In this document: one piece after another, positions 8,199 to 18,343 of the stretch
Position numbering within the stretch: the stretch's first letter is position 1
How the letters are laid out: each line of letters begins with the position of its first letter
Assembly (NCBI RefSeq): GCF_000473045.1
Contig: NZ_AXAY01000003.1
Coordinates: forward strand, 186,001-250,000
Source of the DNA: Bradyrhizobium sp. WSM3983
Lineage (GTDB): Bacteria > Pseudomonadota > Alphaproteobacteria > Rhizobiales > Xanthobacteraceae
DNA: 64,000 bases
Reading direction: 5' to 3'
The notes under the pieces: generated by a model
The model's input: the letters and a program-made list of their open reading frames with translations, nothing else
Told to the model about the DNA's origin: nothing
Databases searched by the model: none
Made by a program: the position numbers and the translations under genes

Positions 8199-9869
8199 TT
8201 AGACTGTCAGGACGTGTACCAGACAGGGGGGCTTTTTGCCCCAATGTTCGTTGATGACGGCCCGAACAGCGCGTCGCACCGATTCAGCCAGCGCATCCGC
8301 ATCCCTGCGCCGCGCCTTCGGCAGCCCCTCGATCGTGGACATCACGGCATCGAAGACGATATCGTCGAAGGGCTCGCCGGCCCGGTTCTTCTCGGGGATG
8401 CCGACGAGATCGACCTCGGGCTCGTCGACAAGCTCGCCCTGCGCGGTCATGGCGACGGCGACGAAGGCGCAGCCGGAGAACGCCATGCGGCGGCGCTCGA
8501 CCACCGCACGGGATTTTGAATCCTCCAGGATGGTGCCGTCCTTGTAGAGCCGGCCCGACGGCACCTCGCCGACGATGCCGGGATCGCCGGGCCCGAGCTT
8601 GACCAGATCGCCATTGCGGATGACCAGCACACGCGGCACGCCGGAGGCGCGCGCGAGCTTGGCGTGCTCGTTCAGGTGCAGGGCCTCGCCATGGACGGGG
8701 ATCAGGAGCTGCGGCTTCACCCAGGAGATCATGTCGCGCAGCTCATCGCGGCGCGGATGACCGGAGACATGGACCAGATGGTCGCGGTCCGTGAGGACCT
8801 CGACGCCCTGCAGCACCAGATTATTGATGATCGAGCCGACGGCCTTCTCGTTGCCCGGGATGGTGCGCGAGGAGAAGATCACGCTGTCGCCGCGGTTGAG
8901 CGTGATCTCGGGGTGGTCGTCATTGGCGATGCGGGCCAGCGCGGCGCGGGGCTCGCCCTGGCTGCCGGTGCAGAGCGCCAGCACCTTGTCCTGCGGCAGA
9001 TGGCCGTAGACCTCGGGCGAGCGGAAATTCTGCACGCCGTCGAGATAGCCGGTCTCACGCGCGACCTGCACCACGCGCTCCATGGCGCGGCCGACCACGA
9101 CGACCTCGCGGTCCGCGGCTTTGGCAGCGTCGGCGACGGCCTTGATGCGCGCGACGTTGGAAGCAAAGGTCGTGACCGCGACGCGGCCCTTGGCGGCCTT
9201 CACCAGATCGATGATGGTCCGGGCGACCTCGGCCTCCGAAGGCGAGCGGCCGTCGCGCACCGCATTGGTGGAATCGCCGATCAGGGCGAGCACGCCCTCC
9301 TCGCCGAGCTCGCGCAGGCGCCTCTCGTCGGTCGGGCGACCCAAGGTCGGGGTCGGGTCGATCTTCCAGTCGCCGGTGTGCAGCACCGTGCCGGCCTCGG
9401 TGTGGATCGCGAGCGCATGCGCTTCCGGAATCGAATGAGCAACCGGGATGAACTCGACGTTGAAGGGGCCGACATCGATACGGCCGCCAGAGCGGACCAC
9501 GGTGACGGGGATCTTCGGCGCATTGCGCTCGGCGGCGCATTTGGCCTCGAACAGCGCCGCGCTGAACTGCGTGGCGTAGATCGGGCATTTCAGCCTGGGC
9601 CAGAGGTCGATGATCGCGCCAAAGTGGTCCTCGTGGGCGTGGGTCAGCACCAGGCCCATCAGGTTCTTGCGCTCCTTCTCCAGGAAGCTGATGTCCGGCA
9701 TGATCAGGTCGATGCCGGGCAGATGCTCCTCGTCGCCGAAGGAGACGCCGAGATCGACCGCCAGCCAGGAACGCTGCTGGCGGTTGCCGAGGCCGTAGAT
9801 CGACAGGTTCATGCCGATCTCGCCGACACCGCCGAGCGGCGCAAATACCAGTTCGTCCGGCCTCGCCAT
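8199..9869 (-). CDS. rnj: Ribonuclease J
   Basis: Metallo-beta-lactamase/beta-CASP ribonuclease acting in mRNA decay and rRNA maturation, 556 residues. The metal-binding motif HAHEDH lies at residues 77-82. The downstream VHTGDWKIDPTP region, the beta-CASP GSQGEPRAAL motif and the RDELRDMISWVKPQ/VHGE motif near residue 400 all fit the family. The ATG at 9869 shares its A with the birA TGA stop (TGATG coupling); a GTG one codon earlier is possible. Co-location with nuoN and birA is expected for Rhizobiales. Confidence 0.95.
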   Translation of the reverse strand: MARPDELVFAPLGGVGEIGMNLSIYGLGNRQQRSWLAVDLGVSFGDEEHLPGIDLIMPDISFLEKERKNLMGLVLTHAHEDHFGAIIDLWPRLKCPIYATQFSAALFEAKCAAERNAPKIPVTVVRSGGRIDVGPFNVEFIPVAHSIPEAHALAIHTEAGTVLHTGDWKIDPTPTLGRPTDERRLRELGEEGVLALIGDSTNAVRDGRSPSEAEVARTIIDLVKAAKGRVAVTTFASNVARIKAVADAAKAADREVVVVGRAMERVVQVARETGYLDGVQNFRSPEVYGHLPQDKVLALCTGSQGEPRAALARIANDDHPEITLNRGDSVIFSSRTIPGNEKAVGSIINNLVLQGVEVLTDRDHLVHVSGHPRRDELRDMISWVKPQLLIPVHGEALHLNEHAKLARASGVPRVLVIRNGDLVKLGPGDPGIVGEVPSGRLYKDGTILEDSKSRAVVERRRMAFSGCAFVAVAMTAQGELVDEPEVDLVGIPEKNRAGEPFDDIVFDAVMSTIEGLPKARRRDADALAESVRRAVRAVINEHWGKKPPCLVHVLTV

Positions 9870-10675
9870 CACGCAGCTCCCACCGAACGGACCGGCCCAA
9901 AGAACACCTCGCCCGCGGCGACCGGCACCCGCCTGCCCTCCGCGGTGCGGACGATCAGGCAGCCGGTGTCGTCGATCGTGTCAAAAATGCCTTCCAGCAC
10001 CATCGTTCCCGTGTTGATCGCGACCGGCTCGCCAAGGCGGGCGGCGCTCTCCAGCCAGAGTTTACGGATCTCGGCGAAGCCGCGGCCATCGTCCCAGACG
10101 CCGCGGAATTCGACCCAGGCATCCGACAAGGCCGAGAACAGCTCTTCCGCGCTGATCTGGACCCCGAGGGCCGCAAGCGACACCGCCGGCGTCGGCGTGC
10201 CCTCCGGGGCTGCCACGATGTTGGTGCCGATGCCGACGACGATAGCCAGGCGGTCGCCGACTGCTTCGGCCTCGAGGCCAATGCCGACCAGCTTCTTGCC
10301 GTTGGCGAGCACGTCGTTCGGCCATTTCAAAGTGTATCGCGGCCTGTCGGGGCCGAGCCGCAGCGCGGCCTCGAGGCTGACTTTCTCCAGCGCGGCCTCC
10401 TCCGCCAGCCCTGCGGCAAAGCCGATCGTGGCGGCCACTGAAGGTGCGACGTCCAGGATTTCGAGGACGCTGGCTGCGAGATTGCCCTTGGGTGCGATCC
10501 AGGGGCGCTGACGGCGGCCGCGGCCGGCGGTCTGCTCGGAGGTCACGAACCAGATCGGACCGCGCTCGCCGGCGCGTGCGCTTTCGATCGCATCAGCGTT
10601 GGTCGAGCCGGTCCGCTCCAGGGCTGCGAGCTTGTAGCCCGCCGCGATTGCACGAGGACCGAGCGCGAACCCCAT
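9869..10675 (-). CDS. birA: Biotin--[acetyl-CoA-carboxylase] ligase
   Basis: Activates biotin as biotinyl-AMP and attaches it to carboxylase carrier proteins. It is 268 residues long, a short form without the N-terminal DNA-binding domain of E. coli BirA, so a repressor role is not expected. The biotinyl-AMP loop GRGRRQRPW (51-59) and the catalytic KWPNDVL (117-123) are intact. It begins one base after the nuoN stop and overlaps the rnj start, so it is tightly coupled at both ends. Confidence 0.93.
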   Translation of the reverse strand: MGFALGPRAIAAGYKLAALERTGSTNADAIESARAGERGPIWFVTSEQTAGRGRRQRPWIAPKGNLAASVLEILDVAPSVAATIGFAAGLAEEAALEKVSLEAALRLGPDRPRYTLKWPNDVLANGKKLVGIGLEAEAVGDRLAIVVGIGTNIVAAPEGTPTPAVSLAALGVQISAEELFSALSDAWVEFRGVWDDGRGFAEIRKLWLESAARLGEPVAINTGTMVLEGIFDTIDDTGCLIVRTAEGRRVPVAAGEVFFGPVRSVGAA

Positions 10676-10676
10676 C

Positions 10677-12113
10677 CTAGAACAGCGACTTGGCGGCGGC
10701 GGAGGCGACGCTCACCACCGGACCCGCGAACAGCGCGAACAGGATGTTGAACAGGCCCGCGACCGCCAGCACCGTCTTGACCTCGACGCGGACAGGGTCG
10801 ACCTGGCCGGCCGGCTCGTCGAAATACATCGTCTTGACGATGGTGAGATAGTAGTAGGCGCCCACGACGCTGGAGAGCACGCCGATCACGGCGAGCGTGA
10901 ACAAATTCGCCTTGATGGCGGCGACGAAGACGTACCATTTGGCGAAGAAGCCGGCGAGCGGCGGAATGCCGGCGAGCGAGAACAGCAGCATCGCGAACAT
11001 GAAGGCGAGCAGCGGATTGGTGCGCGAGAGACCGGCGAAGTCGCTGATCTGCTCGACCGCCTGGCCGTTCCGCTTCATGGCGAGGATGATCGAGAACGAG
11101 CCGAGCGTCATCGCGACATAGATCACGATGTACATCAGCACGCCCTGCGCGCCTTCGACCGTGCCGGAGGCGAGGCCGACCAGCGCGAAGCCCATATGGC
11201 CGATCGAGGAATAGGCCATCAGGCGCTTGATGTTGCTCTGGCCGATCGCGGCGAACGAGCCCAGCACCATCGAGGCGATCGCCACGAACACCAGGATCTG
11301 CTGCCACTGGGAGACGATGCCGGGGAACGCGGTCAGCGTGACACGGGTGAAGACGGCGAGCGCTGCGACCTTCGGCGCGGAAGCGAAGAAGGCGGTGACC
11401 GGCGTCGGCGCGCCCTCATACACGTCCGGCGTCCACATGTGGAACGGCACGGCCGAGACCTTGAAGCAGAGGCCGGCGAGCAGGAAGACGAGGCCGAACA
11501 CCAGCCCGATATTCGAGACCGTCGCCGTAGCCGCGATACCGGCGAAACTGACCGTGCCGGTGAAGCCGTAGATCAGCGAGGCGCCGTACAGCAGCATGCC
11601 CGAGGACAGTGCGCCGAGCACAAAGTACTTCAGGCCGGCCTCGGTCGACTTGGCGTTGTCGCGGTTCGAGGCCGCCACGACGTAGAGCGCGAGCGACATC
11701 AGCTCGAGGCCGAGATAGAGCGAGATCAGGTCGCCGGCCGAGATCAGCACCATCATGCCGAGCGTCGAGAGCAGCACCAGGATCGCGTATTCGAAGATGC
11801 GGCGCGACGGGTCGGCCAGGAACTCGGTCGACAGCACCAGCGTCACCGCCGAGCCGATCAACGCCAGGATCTTCATGAAGCGGGCAAAATCATCGACGAT
11901 GAAGCTGCCGCCGAACGTCACCTGCTTGCCTGCGGGCAGCATGTATTCGAGCACGCCGACCACGATCAGCAGAAGCACGGCCAGCGTGGTGACCGTGCTG
12001 GTGGTCCCCTGCCCGCGATAGGCGCCGAGCATCAGAAGCGCCATGGCGCCGATCGCGAGCACGAGCTCGGGCAGCACCGGCGCCAGTTGATAACCTGCAG
12101 TCGTAAAGCTCAT
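10677..12113 (-). CDS. nuoN: NADH-quinone oxidoreductase subunit N
   Basis: Antiporter-like membrane subunit of complex I, 478 residues with about 14 hydrophobic helices. The proton-antiporter core appears as [18 protein letters not shown] followed by [14 protein letters not shown], with the key lysines and the discontinuous-helix prolines. It is the last nuo gene and sits 22 bases after nuoM. It is followed after one base by birA, so complex I and RNase J genes probably share a transcript. Confidence 0.97.
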   Translation of the reverse strand: MSFTTAGYQLAPVLPELVLAIGAMALLMLGAYRGQGTTSTVTTLAVLLLIVVGVLEYMLPAGKQVTFGGSFIVDDFARFMKILALIGSAVTLVLSTEFLADPSRRIFEYAILVLLSTLGMMVLISAGDLISLYLGLELMSLALYVVAASNRDNAKSTEAGLKYFVLGALSSGMLLYGASLIYGFTGTVSFAGIAATATVSNIGLVFGLVFLLAGLCFKVSAVPFHMWTPDVYEGAPTPVTAFFASAPKVAALAVFTRVTLTAFPGIVSQWQQILVFVAIASMVLGSFAAIGQSNIKRLMAYSSIGHMGFALVGLASGTVEGAQGVLMYIVIYVAMTLGSFSIILAMKRNGQAVEQISDFAGLSRTNPLLAFMFAMLLFSLAGIPPLAGFFAKWYVFVAAIKANLFTLAVIGVLSSVVGAYYYLTIVKTMYFDEPAGQVDPVRVEVKTVLAVAGLFNILFALFAGPVVSVASAAAKSLF

Positions 12114-12135
12114 GGCGATATCCTGACCTGCCCGA

Positions 12136-13644
12136 TCAATGGAGCAGTGCGGCGGCCTTCACGGCCGTCACAGCGGTGTTGTAATTGTTGACGAGTTGCT
12201 GGACCGAGGCGGCCGACATGTCGAGCACCGGCTTCGGATAGACGCCGAACAGGATCGTCAGCGCGATCAGCGGGAACAGCGTCACGCACTCGCGCAAAGT
12301 GAGATCCTTCATGCTCGCCAGCGACGGCTTGACCAGCGCCCCGAACACGACCTTGCGGTAGAGCCACAGCGCATAGCATGCCGACAGGATCACGCCTGAT
12401 GTGGCGAAGAACGCGGTCGGGATCGAGACCTTGAAGGTGCCGAGCAGCGTCATGAACTCGCCGACGAAGCCGGAGGTGCCGGGCAGACCGACATTGGCCA
12501 TGGTGAAGACCATGAAGGTCAGTGCGTAGAGCGGCATCCGGTTGACGAGGCCGCCATAGGCCGCGATCTCGCGGGTATGCAGGCGGTCGTAGACAATGCC
12601 GACGCAGAGGAACAGCGCGCCGGAGACGATGCCGTGCGAGATCATCTGGAACACGCCGCCGGCGACGCCCTGCATGGTGCCGGCGAAGATGCCCATGGTG
12701 ACGAAGCCCATATGCGCCACTGACGAGTACGCAATCAGCTTCTTCATGTCCTCCTGCATCAGCGCCACCAGCGAGGTGTAGATGATGGCAATCGCGGACA
12801 TGGTGAAGATCAGCGGCGCAAAATCATGCGAGGCCAGCGGGAACATCGGCAGCGAGAAGCGCAGGAAGCCGTAGCCACCCATCTTCAAGAGGATCGCGGC
12901 GAGAACCACGGAGCCCGCGGTCGGCGCCTCGACGTGCGCGTCGGGGAGCCAGGTGTGCACCGGCCACATCGGCATCTTCACCGCAAACGAGGCGAAGAAG
13001 GCCAGCCACGCCCAGGTCTGCAACGACCGCGGCACGGCGGTGTGCATCAGGGTCGGGATGTCGGTGGTGCCGCCATTCCAGTACAGCGCCATGATGGCGA
13101 GCAGCATCAAGACCGAGCCGAGCAGCGTGTAGAGGAAGAACTTGAACGACGCGTAGACCCGGCGCGGACCGCCCCAGACGCCGATGATCAGGAACATCGG
13201 GATCAGGCCGCCCTCGAAGAACAGGTAGAACAGCACAAGATCGAGCGCCGAGAAGGTGCCGATCATCAGTGTTTCCAGGATCAGGAACGCCATCATGTAT
13301 TCGCGCACGCGGTTGGTGATCGCCTTCCAGCTCGCGATGATGCAGAATGGCATGATCGCGGTGGTCAGGATCACCAGCGGCAGCGAGATGCCGTCCACAC
13401 CCATGTGGTAGGTGATGCCGGTGGCAAGCCAGTTCGCCTTCTCGACGAACTGGAAGTCGGCATTCGACGGGTCGAAGCGCATCACCAGGAGCACCGACAC
13501 CGCGAAGGTGATCAGCGTGGTCCAGAGCGCGATCCAGCGCGAATTGCGCTTGGCCGCCTCGTCATCGCCGCGGCTGAGATAGACGATCAGCGCGCCCACC
13601 AGCGGCAGGAACGTCGTGACCGAAAGGATGGGCCAGGTTGTCAT
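12136..13644 (-). CDS. nuoM: NADH-quinone oxidoreductase subunit M
   Basis: Antiporter-like proton-pumping subunit of complex I, 502 residues, about 14 helices. The conserved [19 protein letters not shown] block and the following KMGGYG carry the conserved lysine, and a conserved Glu lies in [14 protein letters not shown]. The gene starts directly after the nuoL stop with no intergenic space. Confidence 0.97.
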   Translation of the reverse strand: MTTWPILSVTTFLPLVGALIVYLSRGDDEAAKRNSRWIALWTTLITFAVSVLLVMRFDPSNADFQFVEKANWLATGITYHMGVDGISLPLVILTTAIMPFCIIASWKAITNRVREYMMAFLILETLMIGTFSALDLVLFYLFFEGGLIPMFLIIGVWGGPRRVYASFKFFLYTLLGSVLMLLAIMALYWNGGTTDIPTLMHTAVPRSLQTWAWLAFFASFAVKMPMWPVHTWLPDAHVEAPTAGSVVLAAILLKMGGYGFLRFSLPMFPLASHDFAPLIFTMSAIAIIYTSLVALMQEDMKKLIAYSSVAHMGFVTMGIFAGTMQGVAGGVFQMISHGIVSGALFLCVGIVYDRLHTREIAAYGGLVNRMPLYALTFMVFTMANVGLPGTSGFVGEFMTLLGTFKVSIPTAFFATSGVILSACYALWLYRKVVFGALVKPSLASMKDLTLRECVTLFPLIALTILFGVYPKPVLDMSAASVQQLVNNYNTAVTAVKAAALLH

Positions 13645-15750
13645 TTACTGGCCTCCAAAGCCGAACATGAACCAGGTGATCAGGCCGGCGGCACCGATGA
13701 GCATGGCGAATGCGTAGTGATAGAGATAGCCGGTCTGGATCTTCACGACGTTGCGGGTGATGTCCAGAACGCGGGCGGAGATGCCGTCGGGGCCGAAGCC
13801 GTCGATGATGAAGCCGTCGCCCTTCTTCCAGAGCTGGTAGCCGATCCACTTCGCCGGACGGACAAAGATGACGTCGTAGAGCTCGTCGAAATACCATTTG
13901 TTGAGCAGGAACTGGTACAGCCCCGGCTGGGTGTTCGCGAGCTCGACCGGCAGGTACGGCTTGCGGATGTAGAAGGTGTAGGACACCAGGAAGCCACCGA
14001 CCATCATCACGAAGGGCAGCCAGCCCAGCAGATGCGGCATGTGCTCCATATCCTCGAGGATATGCGGGTTCATCTTCACGGATTCGCGGAAGAACTCTTC
14101 CACGCCGTGAGGTCCGGTGAACAGCTCCTTGAACGGGAAACCGGCCAGGACAGAGCCAACGGCCAGCACGCCGATCGGGATCAGCATCCAGATCGGGCTC
14201 TCGTGCGCGGCCTCGTAGTGCTCCTGGTCGTGCGGCTCGCCGAAGAAGGTCTTGAACACCAGACGCCAGGAATAGAACGAGGTCAGGCCGGCGGCCACGA
14301 TCGTCAGCAGATAGGCGTAGGTCGAGAACGGATTATGCGAGGCATAGGCGGCCTCGATGATCGCGTCCTTGGAGAAGTAGCCGGCGAACAGCGGGAAGCC
14401 GGTCAGCGCCAGCGTGCCGACGGTCATCACCGCGAACGTGTATGGGATCTTCTTCCAGAGGCCACCCATGTTGCGGATGTCCTGCTCGTGATGCATCGCG
14501 TAGATCACCGAGCCGGAGCCCAAGAACAGCAGCGCCTTGAAGAAGGCATGCGTGAACAGATGGAACATGCCGACCGAATAGGCCCCTGCCCCCATCGCCA
14601 CGAACATGTAGCCGAGCTGCGAACAGGTCGAGTAGGCGACGATGCGCTTGATGTCGTTCTGGACGAGGCCGATGGTCGCCGCGAAGAACGCGGTGGTGGC
14701 GCCAAAGAACATCACGACGGCCTGCGCGTTCGGGGCGAGCTCGAACAGCGGCGACAGGCGCGCCACCATGAACACGCCCGCGGTCACCATGGTCGCGGCG
14801 TGGATCAGCGCCGACACAGGCGTCGGGCCTTCCATCGCGTCCGGTAACCAGGTGTGCAGCAGGAACTGCGCCGACTTGCCCATCGCGCCCATGAACAGCA
14901 AGAGGCAGGTCAGCGTCAGCGCGTCGGCGTGCCAGCCGAGGAAGTCGATGGTCTTGCCGGTCAGACCGGGGGCGGCGTGGAAGATGGTCTCGAAGTCGGT
15001 CGAGCCGGCGAGCGCGAAGATCGCGAAGATGCCAAGCGCGAAGCCGAAATCGCCGACGCGGTTGACCACGAAGGCCTTGATCGCCGCCGCGTTCGCTGAC
15101 GGCTTCTGGTACCAGAAGCCGATCAGGAGATAACTGGCCAGACCCACGCCTTCCCAGCCGAAGAACAGCTGCACGAGGTTATCCGCCGTCACCAGCATCA
15201 GCATGGCGAAGGTGAACAGCGAGAGATAGCCGAAGAAGCGCGGCCGGTACGGGTCCTCGTCCATGTAGCCAATGGAATAGAGGTGCACGAGCGACGACAC
15301 GGTGGTGACCACCACCAGCATCACCGCGGTGAGCGTGTCGACCCGCAGGCTCCAGTAAACCTGGAGGTCGCCGGACTGGATCCACGGCAGCAGCGGAATC
15401 CGCATGTCGTGATGCATGAAGCCGACATCCACCAGCGTCATCCAGGACAGCGCCGCCGACACAAACAAGAGCGCCGTCGTGATCAGCTCCGCCCCGCGCG
15501 AGCCCTGCGCCGGCGGCTCGGAGACGTGATGGTCGTCGTGGCCGTCGCCAGGCTCGTGGTGGCTCTCGTGGATGACGGATGCATCCTCGTTGATCGAGTC
15601 GGCCGTATGGGCGTGCGCACCGTGACCGTGATCATCGCCGTGATGCTCAACCGCGTCGCCCGAGGGGTTGCGGGTGTGCGCGCCGAAAATGGCGATCAGG
15701 CCCGCTAGAATCGCGCCCAGCAGAGGCAGAAAGACAATTGCCTGAACCAT
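13645..15750 (-). CDS. nuoL: NADH-quinone oxidoreductase subunit L, with His-rich loop
   Basis: Largest antiporter-like subunit of complex I, 701 residues. The core motif [20 protein letters not shown] is intact, and the C-terminal part carries the long lateral helix. Oddly, the loop after the first helix (about residues 25-83) is long and very rich in His, Asp and Glu, with 13 histidines between residues 25 and 75. The start ATG is at 15750; a palindromic repeat fills the 65-base gap to nuoK. Confidence 0.97.
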   Translation of the reverse strand: MVQAIVFLPLLGAILAGLIAIFGAHTRNPSGDAVEHHGDDHGHGAHAHTADSINEDASVIHESHHEPGDGHDDHHVSEPPAQGSRGAELITTALLFVSAALSWMTLVDVGFMHHDMRIPLLPWIQSGDLQVYWSLRVDTLTAVMLVVVTTVSSLVHLYSIGYMDEDPYRPRFFGYLSLFTFAMLMLVTADNLVQLFFGWEGVGLASYLLIGFWYQKPSANAAAIKAFVVNRVGDFGFALGIFAIFALAGSTDFETIFHAAPGLTGKTIDFLGWHADALTLTCLLLFMGAMGKSAQFLLHTWLPDAMEGPTPVSALIHAATMVTAGVFMVARLSPLFELAPNAQAVVMFFGATTAFFAATIGLVQNDIKRIVAYSTCSQLGYMFVAMGAGAYSVGMFHLFTHAFFKALLFLGSGSVIYAMHHEQDIRNMGGLWKKIPYTFAVMTVGTLALTGFPLFAGYFSKDAIIEAAYASHNPFSTYAYLLTIVAAGLTSFYSWRLVFKTFFGEPHDQEHYEAAHESPIWMLIPIGVLAVGSVLAGFPFKELFTGPHGVEEFFRESVKMNPHILEDMEHMPHLLGWLPFVMMVGGFLVSYTFYIRKPYLPVELANTQPGLYQFLLNKWYFDELYDVIFVRPAKWIGYQLWKKGDGFIIDGFGPDGISARVLDITRNVVKIQTGYLYHYAFAMLIGAAGLITWFMFGFGGQ

Positions 15751-15765
15751 GACTTATTTCTCTTT

Positions 15766-15814
15766 GCGCATGATCTGACCGGAAAACCGGTATCCACTTT
15801 TCCTGATCATGCGC
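15766..15814. repeat. Palindromic intergenic repeat between nuoK and nuoL
   Basis: The 10-base arms GCGCATGATC (15766-15775) and GATCATGCGC (15805-15814) are perfect inverted repeats. The interior contains GGAAAACCGG and CCACTTTTCC. The block matches what I recall of a widespread Bradyrhizobium/Rhodopseudomonas palindromic element. It abuts the nuoK stop (15816-15818) and would form a hairpin in the nuo mRNA. Confidence 0.75.
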
Positions 15815-15815
15815 G

Positions 15816-16124
15816 TTAACCCTTCATCAGATTGACGTCCTCAACCGCGATCGAGCCGCGGTTGCGGAAATAGACCACCAGGATGGCGAGACCGATCGCG
15901 GCTTCGGCGGCCGCAACGGTCAAGACCAGCAGGGCGAAGACCTGGCCGACGATGTCGCCGAGGAAGGTCGAGAACGCCACCAAATTGACGTTGACCGAGA
16001 GCAGGATCAGCTCGATCGACATCAGGATGACGATGATGTTCTTGCGGTTCAGGAAGATGCCGAGGATCCCGAGCGTGAACAGGATCGCGCCGACCGCCAG
16101 ATAGTGTCCGAGCCCGATCGTCAT
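15816..16124 (-). CDS. nuoK: NADH-quinone oxidoreductase subunit K
   Basis: Small membrane subunit of complex I, 102 residues, with three helices and the conserved glutamates in the second and third (SIELILL and [10 protein letters not shown]). The ATG at 16124 overlaps the nuoJ stop as ATGA and gives the standard length; the in-frame ATG at 16133 would not. Confidence 0.96.
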   Translation of the reverse strand: MTIGLGHYLAVGAILFTLGILGIFLNRKNIIVILMSIELILLSVNVNLVAFSTFLGDIVGQVFALLVLTVAAAEAAIGLAILVVYFRNRGSIAVEDVNLMKG

Positions 16125-16759
16125 TTCACCCACTCCGCCGCGTCGCTGTCCTGCAGCCCCTGCCCCGGCGCCACCTTGCGCATCGCCATCGCCATCTCGG
16201 GCGTGCGCGCGTTCTGCACGTTGATGTCCTGACGCTTGATGTTCGCCTTGTGGCGCAGCGTCAGCACGATGGCGCCGATCATCGCGACCAGCAGCACCAT
16301 GCCCGAGAGCTGGAAGTAGTGGATGTACTTCGTATAGAGCACGAGCCCGAGCGCCTCGGTGTTCGAGACGTTGGTCGGGATCGCCGCTGTGATGGTCTTG
16401 GCGACACCGGGATTGATGACCCAGAAGCCGACGGTAAGCAGCAGCTCGAACAGGAAGATGCCGCCGATCACCAGGCCGACCGGCAGATACTCGATGAAGC
16501 CCTCGCGCAGCTCGAGGAAGTCGACGTCGAGCATCATGATCACGAACAGGAACAGCACCGCGACGGCGCCGACATAGACGACGATCAGGATCATCGCCAG
16601 GAACTCGGCGCCCATCAGCACGAACAGGCCGGAGGCGTTGACGAAGGCCAGGATCAGGAACAGCACGGAGTGCACGGGATTGCGCGAGACAATCACCATC
16701 ACCGCCGAGGCGACGCAGACGCCGGCGAAGAGATAGAAGAACAGCGCAGGAAGGATCAT
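16121..16759 (-). CDS. nuoJ: NADH-quinone oxidoreductase subunit J
   Basis: Membrane subunit of complex I, 212 residues with five hydrophobic helices. The conserved third helix region reads [18 protein letters not shown], which contains the pi-bulge tyrosine and glycine. The hydrophilic C-terminal tail is normal for the alphaproteobacterial protein. It starts 9 bases after the nuoI stop and overlaps nuoK. Confidence 0.96.
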   Translation of the reverse strand: MILPALFFYLFAGVCVASAVMVIVSRNPVHSVLFLILAFVNASGLFVLMGAEFLAMILIVVYVGAVAVLFLFVIMMLDVDFLELREGFIEYLPVGLVIGGIFLFELLLTVGFWVINPGVAKTITAAIPTNVSNTEALGLVLYTKYIHYFQLSGMVLLVAMIGAIVLTLRHKANIKRQDINVQNARTPEMAMAMRKVAPGQGLQDSDAAEWVK

Positions 16760-16768
16760 GCTCTCATC

Positions 16769-17263
16769 TCACCGGTACGGCGCGTCGAGCTCGATCGCCT
16801 TCGCGATCTCGCGTTCCCAGCGGTCGCCATTGGCGAGCAGCTTGGCCTTGTCATAGAACAGTTCCTCGCGGGTCTCGGTCGCGAACTCGAAGTTCGGACC
16901 TTCGACGATGGCGTCGACCGGACAGGCCTCCTGGCAGAGGCCGCAATAGATGCACTTCACCATGTCGATGTCGTAGCGCACGGTACGGCGGGTGCCGTCG
17001 TTACGGCGCGGGCCGGCCTCGATGGTGATCGCCTGCGCCGGGCAGATGGCTTCGCACAGCTTGCAGGCGATGCAGCGCTCTTCGCCGTTCGGATAGCGGC
17101 GCAGCGCATGCTCACCGCGGAAGCGCGGCGAGATCGGGCCCTTCTCGAACGGATAGTTCAGCGTCGGCTTCGGTTGGAAGAAATAGCGCATGGCGAGGAA
17201 GAACGCCGAGACGAATTCCGACAGCAGAAGCGAGCGTGCAGTGGCGTTGATGTTGATACCCAT
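16769..17263 (-). CDS. nuoI: NADH-quinone oxidoreductase subunit I
   Basis: Peripheral-arm ferredoxin-like subunit carrying clusters N6a and N6b, 164 residues. Two intact [4Fe-4S] motifs are visible: C64-x2-C67-x2-C70-x3-C74P and C104-x2-C107-x2-C110-x3-C114P. The frame is open much further upstream into nuoH, but the ATG at 17263 ([14 protein letters not shown]) gives the family length and follows the nuoH stop by 8 bases. Confidence 0.96.
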   Translation of the reverse strand: MGININATARSLLLSEFVSAFFLAMRYFFQPKPTLNYPFEKGPISPRFRGEHALRRYPNGEERCIACKLCEAICPAQAITIEAGPRRNDGTRRTVRYDIDMVKCIYCGLCQEACPVDAIVEGPNFEFATETREELFYDKAKLLANGDRWEREIAKAIELDAPYR

Positions 17264-17271
17264 GACGGCCC

Positions 17272-18339
17272 TCACTTCGGCGCGATGCCGGCGAACTGCA
17301 GCACGCCGGCCACCACGACCACCATCGCCAGCGACAGCGGCAGGAACACCTTCCAGCCGAGGCGCATCAGTTGGTCGTAGCGGTAGCGCGGCACGATCGC
17401 CTTTGCCATCGCGAACAGGAAGAACATGAAGAACACTTTGAGCGAGAACCAGATGATCCCCGGCACCCAGTTGAAGGGCGGCAGATCGACCGGCGGCAGC
17501 CAGCCTCCAAGGAACAGGATGGCCGCCATCGCGCACATCGTAACGATCGCAACGTATTCGCCGAGCATGAACAGCAGATACGGCGTTGAGCCGTATTCGA
17601 CCATGAAGCCGGCGACCAGCTCGGATTCCGCTTCGACGAGGTCGAAGGGCGGACGGTTGGTTTCCGCTAGCGCCGAAACGTAGAACACCACGAACATCGG
17701 GAACAGCGGCCACACGTACCAGTTCAGGATGGTGAGCTGCGGCAGCCCGATCAGGCTGGCGAGGCCACGGACGTGCTGGGCCTCGACCACGGCCGAAAGG
17801 TTCAGCGTGCCGGCACAGAGCAGCACCGTGATGATGACGAAGCCGATCGAGACCTCGTAGGACACCATCTGCGCTGCCGAGCGGAGCGCGGCCAGGAACG
17901 GATATTTCGAGTTCGACGACCAGCCGGCCATGATGATGCCGTAGATCGACAGCGACGAGATCGCGAAGATGAAGAGGACGCCGACATTGATGTCGGAAAT
18001 CACCCAGCCGAGATTGGTCGGGATCACCGCCCAGGCCGCGAGCGCGAGCACGCACGAGACGAGGGGAGCAAGGAGAAACACGCCCTTGTTGGCGCCGGCC
18101 GGAATGATCGGCTCCTTCAGCACGAACTTCAGCAGGTCGGCGAAGGACTGGAACAGGCCCCAGGGCCCGACCACGTTCGGGCCGCGGCGGATCTGCACCG
18201 CCGCCCAGATCTTGCGGTCGGCAAGCAGGATGTAAGCGATCGCGACCAGCAGGACGACGAGCACCAGCACGCTCTCCGCGATCATGATGATCAGCGGCCA
18301 GAGGAAACCCGTCCAGAATGCGCTTGCGAAAAATTCCAT
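17272..18339 (-). CDS. nuoH: NADH-quinone oxidoreductase subunit H
   Basis: Quinone-site membrane subunit of complex I, 355 residues with eight helices. The conserved cytoplasmic motifs [21 protein letters not shown] and [19 protein letters not shown] are present (quoted here in part: [11 protein letters not shown] and [13 protein letters not shown]). It lies 4 bases after nuoG and 8 before nuoI. Confidence 0.97.
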   Translation of the reverse strand: MEFFASAFWTGFLWPLIIMIAESVLVLVVLLVAIAYILLADRKIWAAVQIRRGPNVVGPWGLFQSFADLLKFVLKEPIIPAGANKGVFLLAPLVSCVLALAAWAVIPTNLGWVISDINVGVLFIFAISSLSIYGIIMAGWSSNSKYPFLAALRSAAQMVSYEVSIGFVIITVLLCAGTLNLSAVVEAQHVRGLASLIGLPQLTILNWYVWPLFPMFVVFYVSALAETNRPPFDLVEAESELVAGFMVEYGSTPYLLFMLGEYVAIVTMCAMAAILFLGGWLPPVDLPPFNWVPGIIWFSLKVFFMFFLFAMAKAIVPRYRYDQLMRLGWKVFLPLSLAMVVVVAGVLQFAGIAPK

Positions 18340-18343
18340 CGGC

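Noticed and set aside
8664..10511. Plus-strand open frame of 615 codons over rnj and birA
   Set aside because: It spans two certain genes in antisense and has low-complexity composition typical of a mirror frame.
12826..14847. Long plus-strand open frame (673 codons) antisense to nuoM and nuoL
   Set aside because: It is rich in His, Arg, Glu and Asp with no hydrophobic pattern, as expected from the complement of GC-rich membrane-protein genes; nuoL and nuoM on the other strand are certain.
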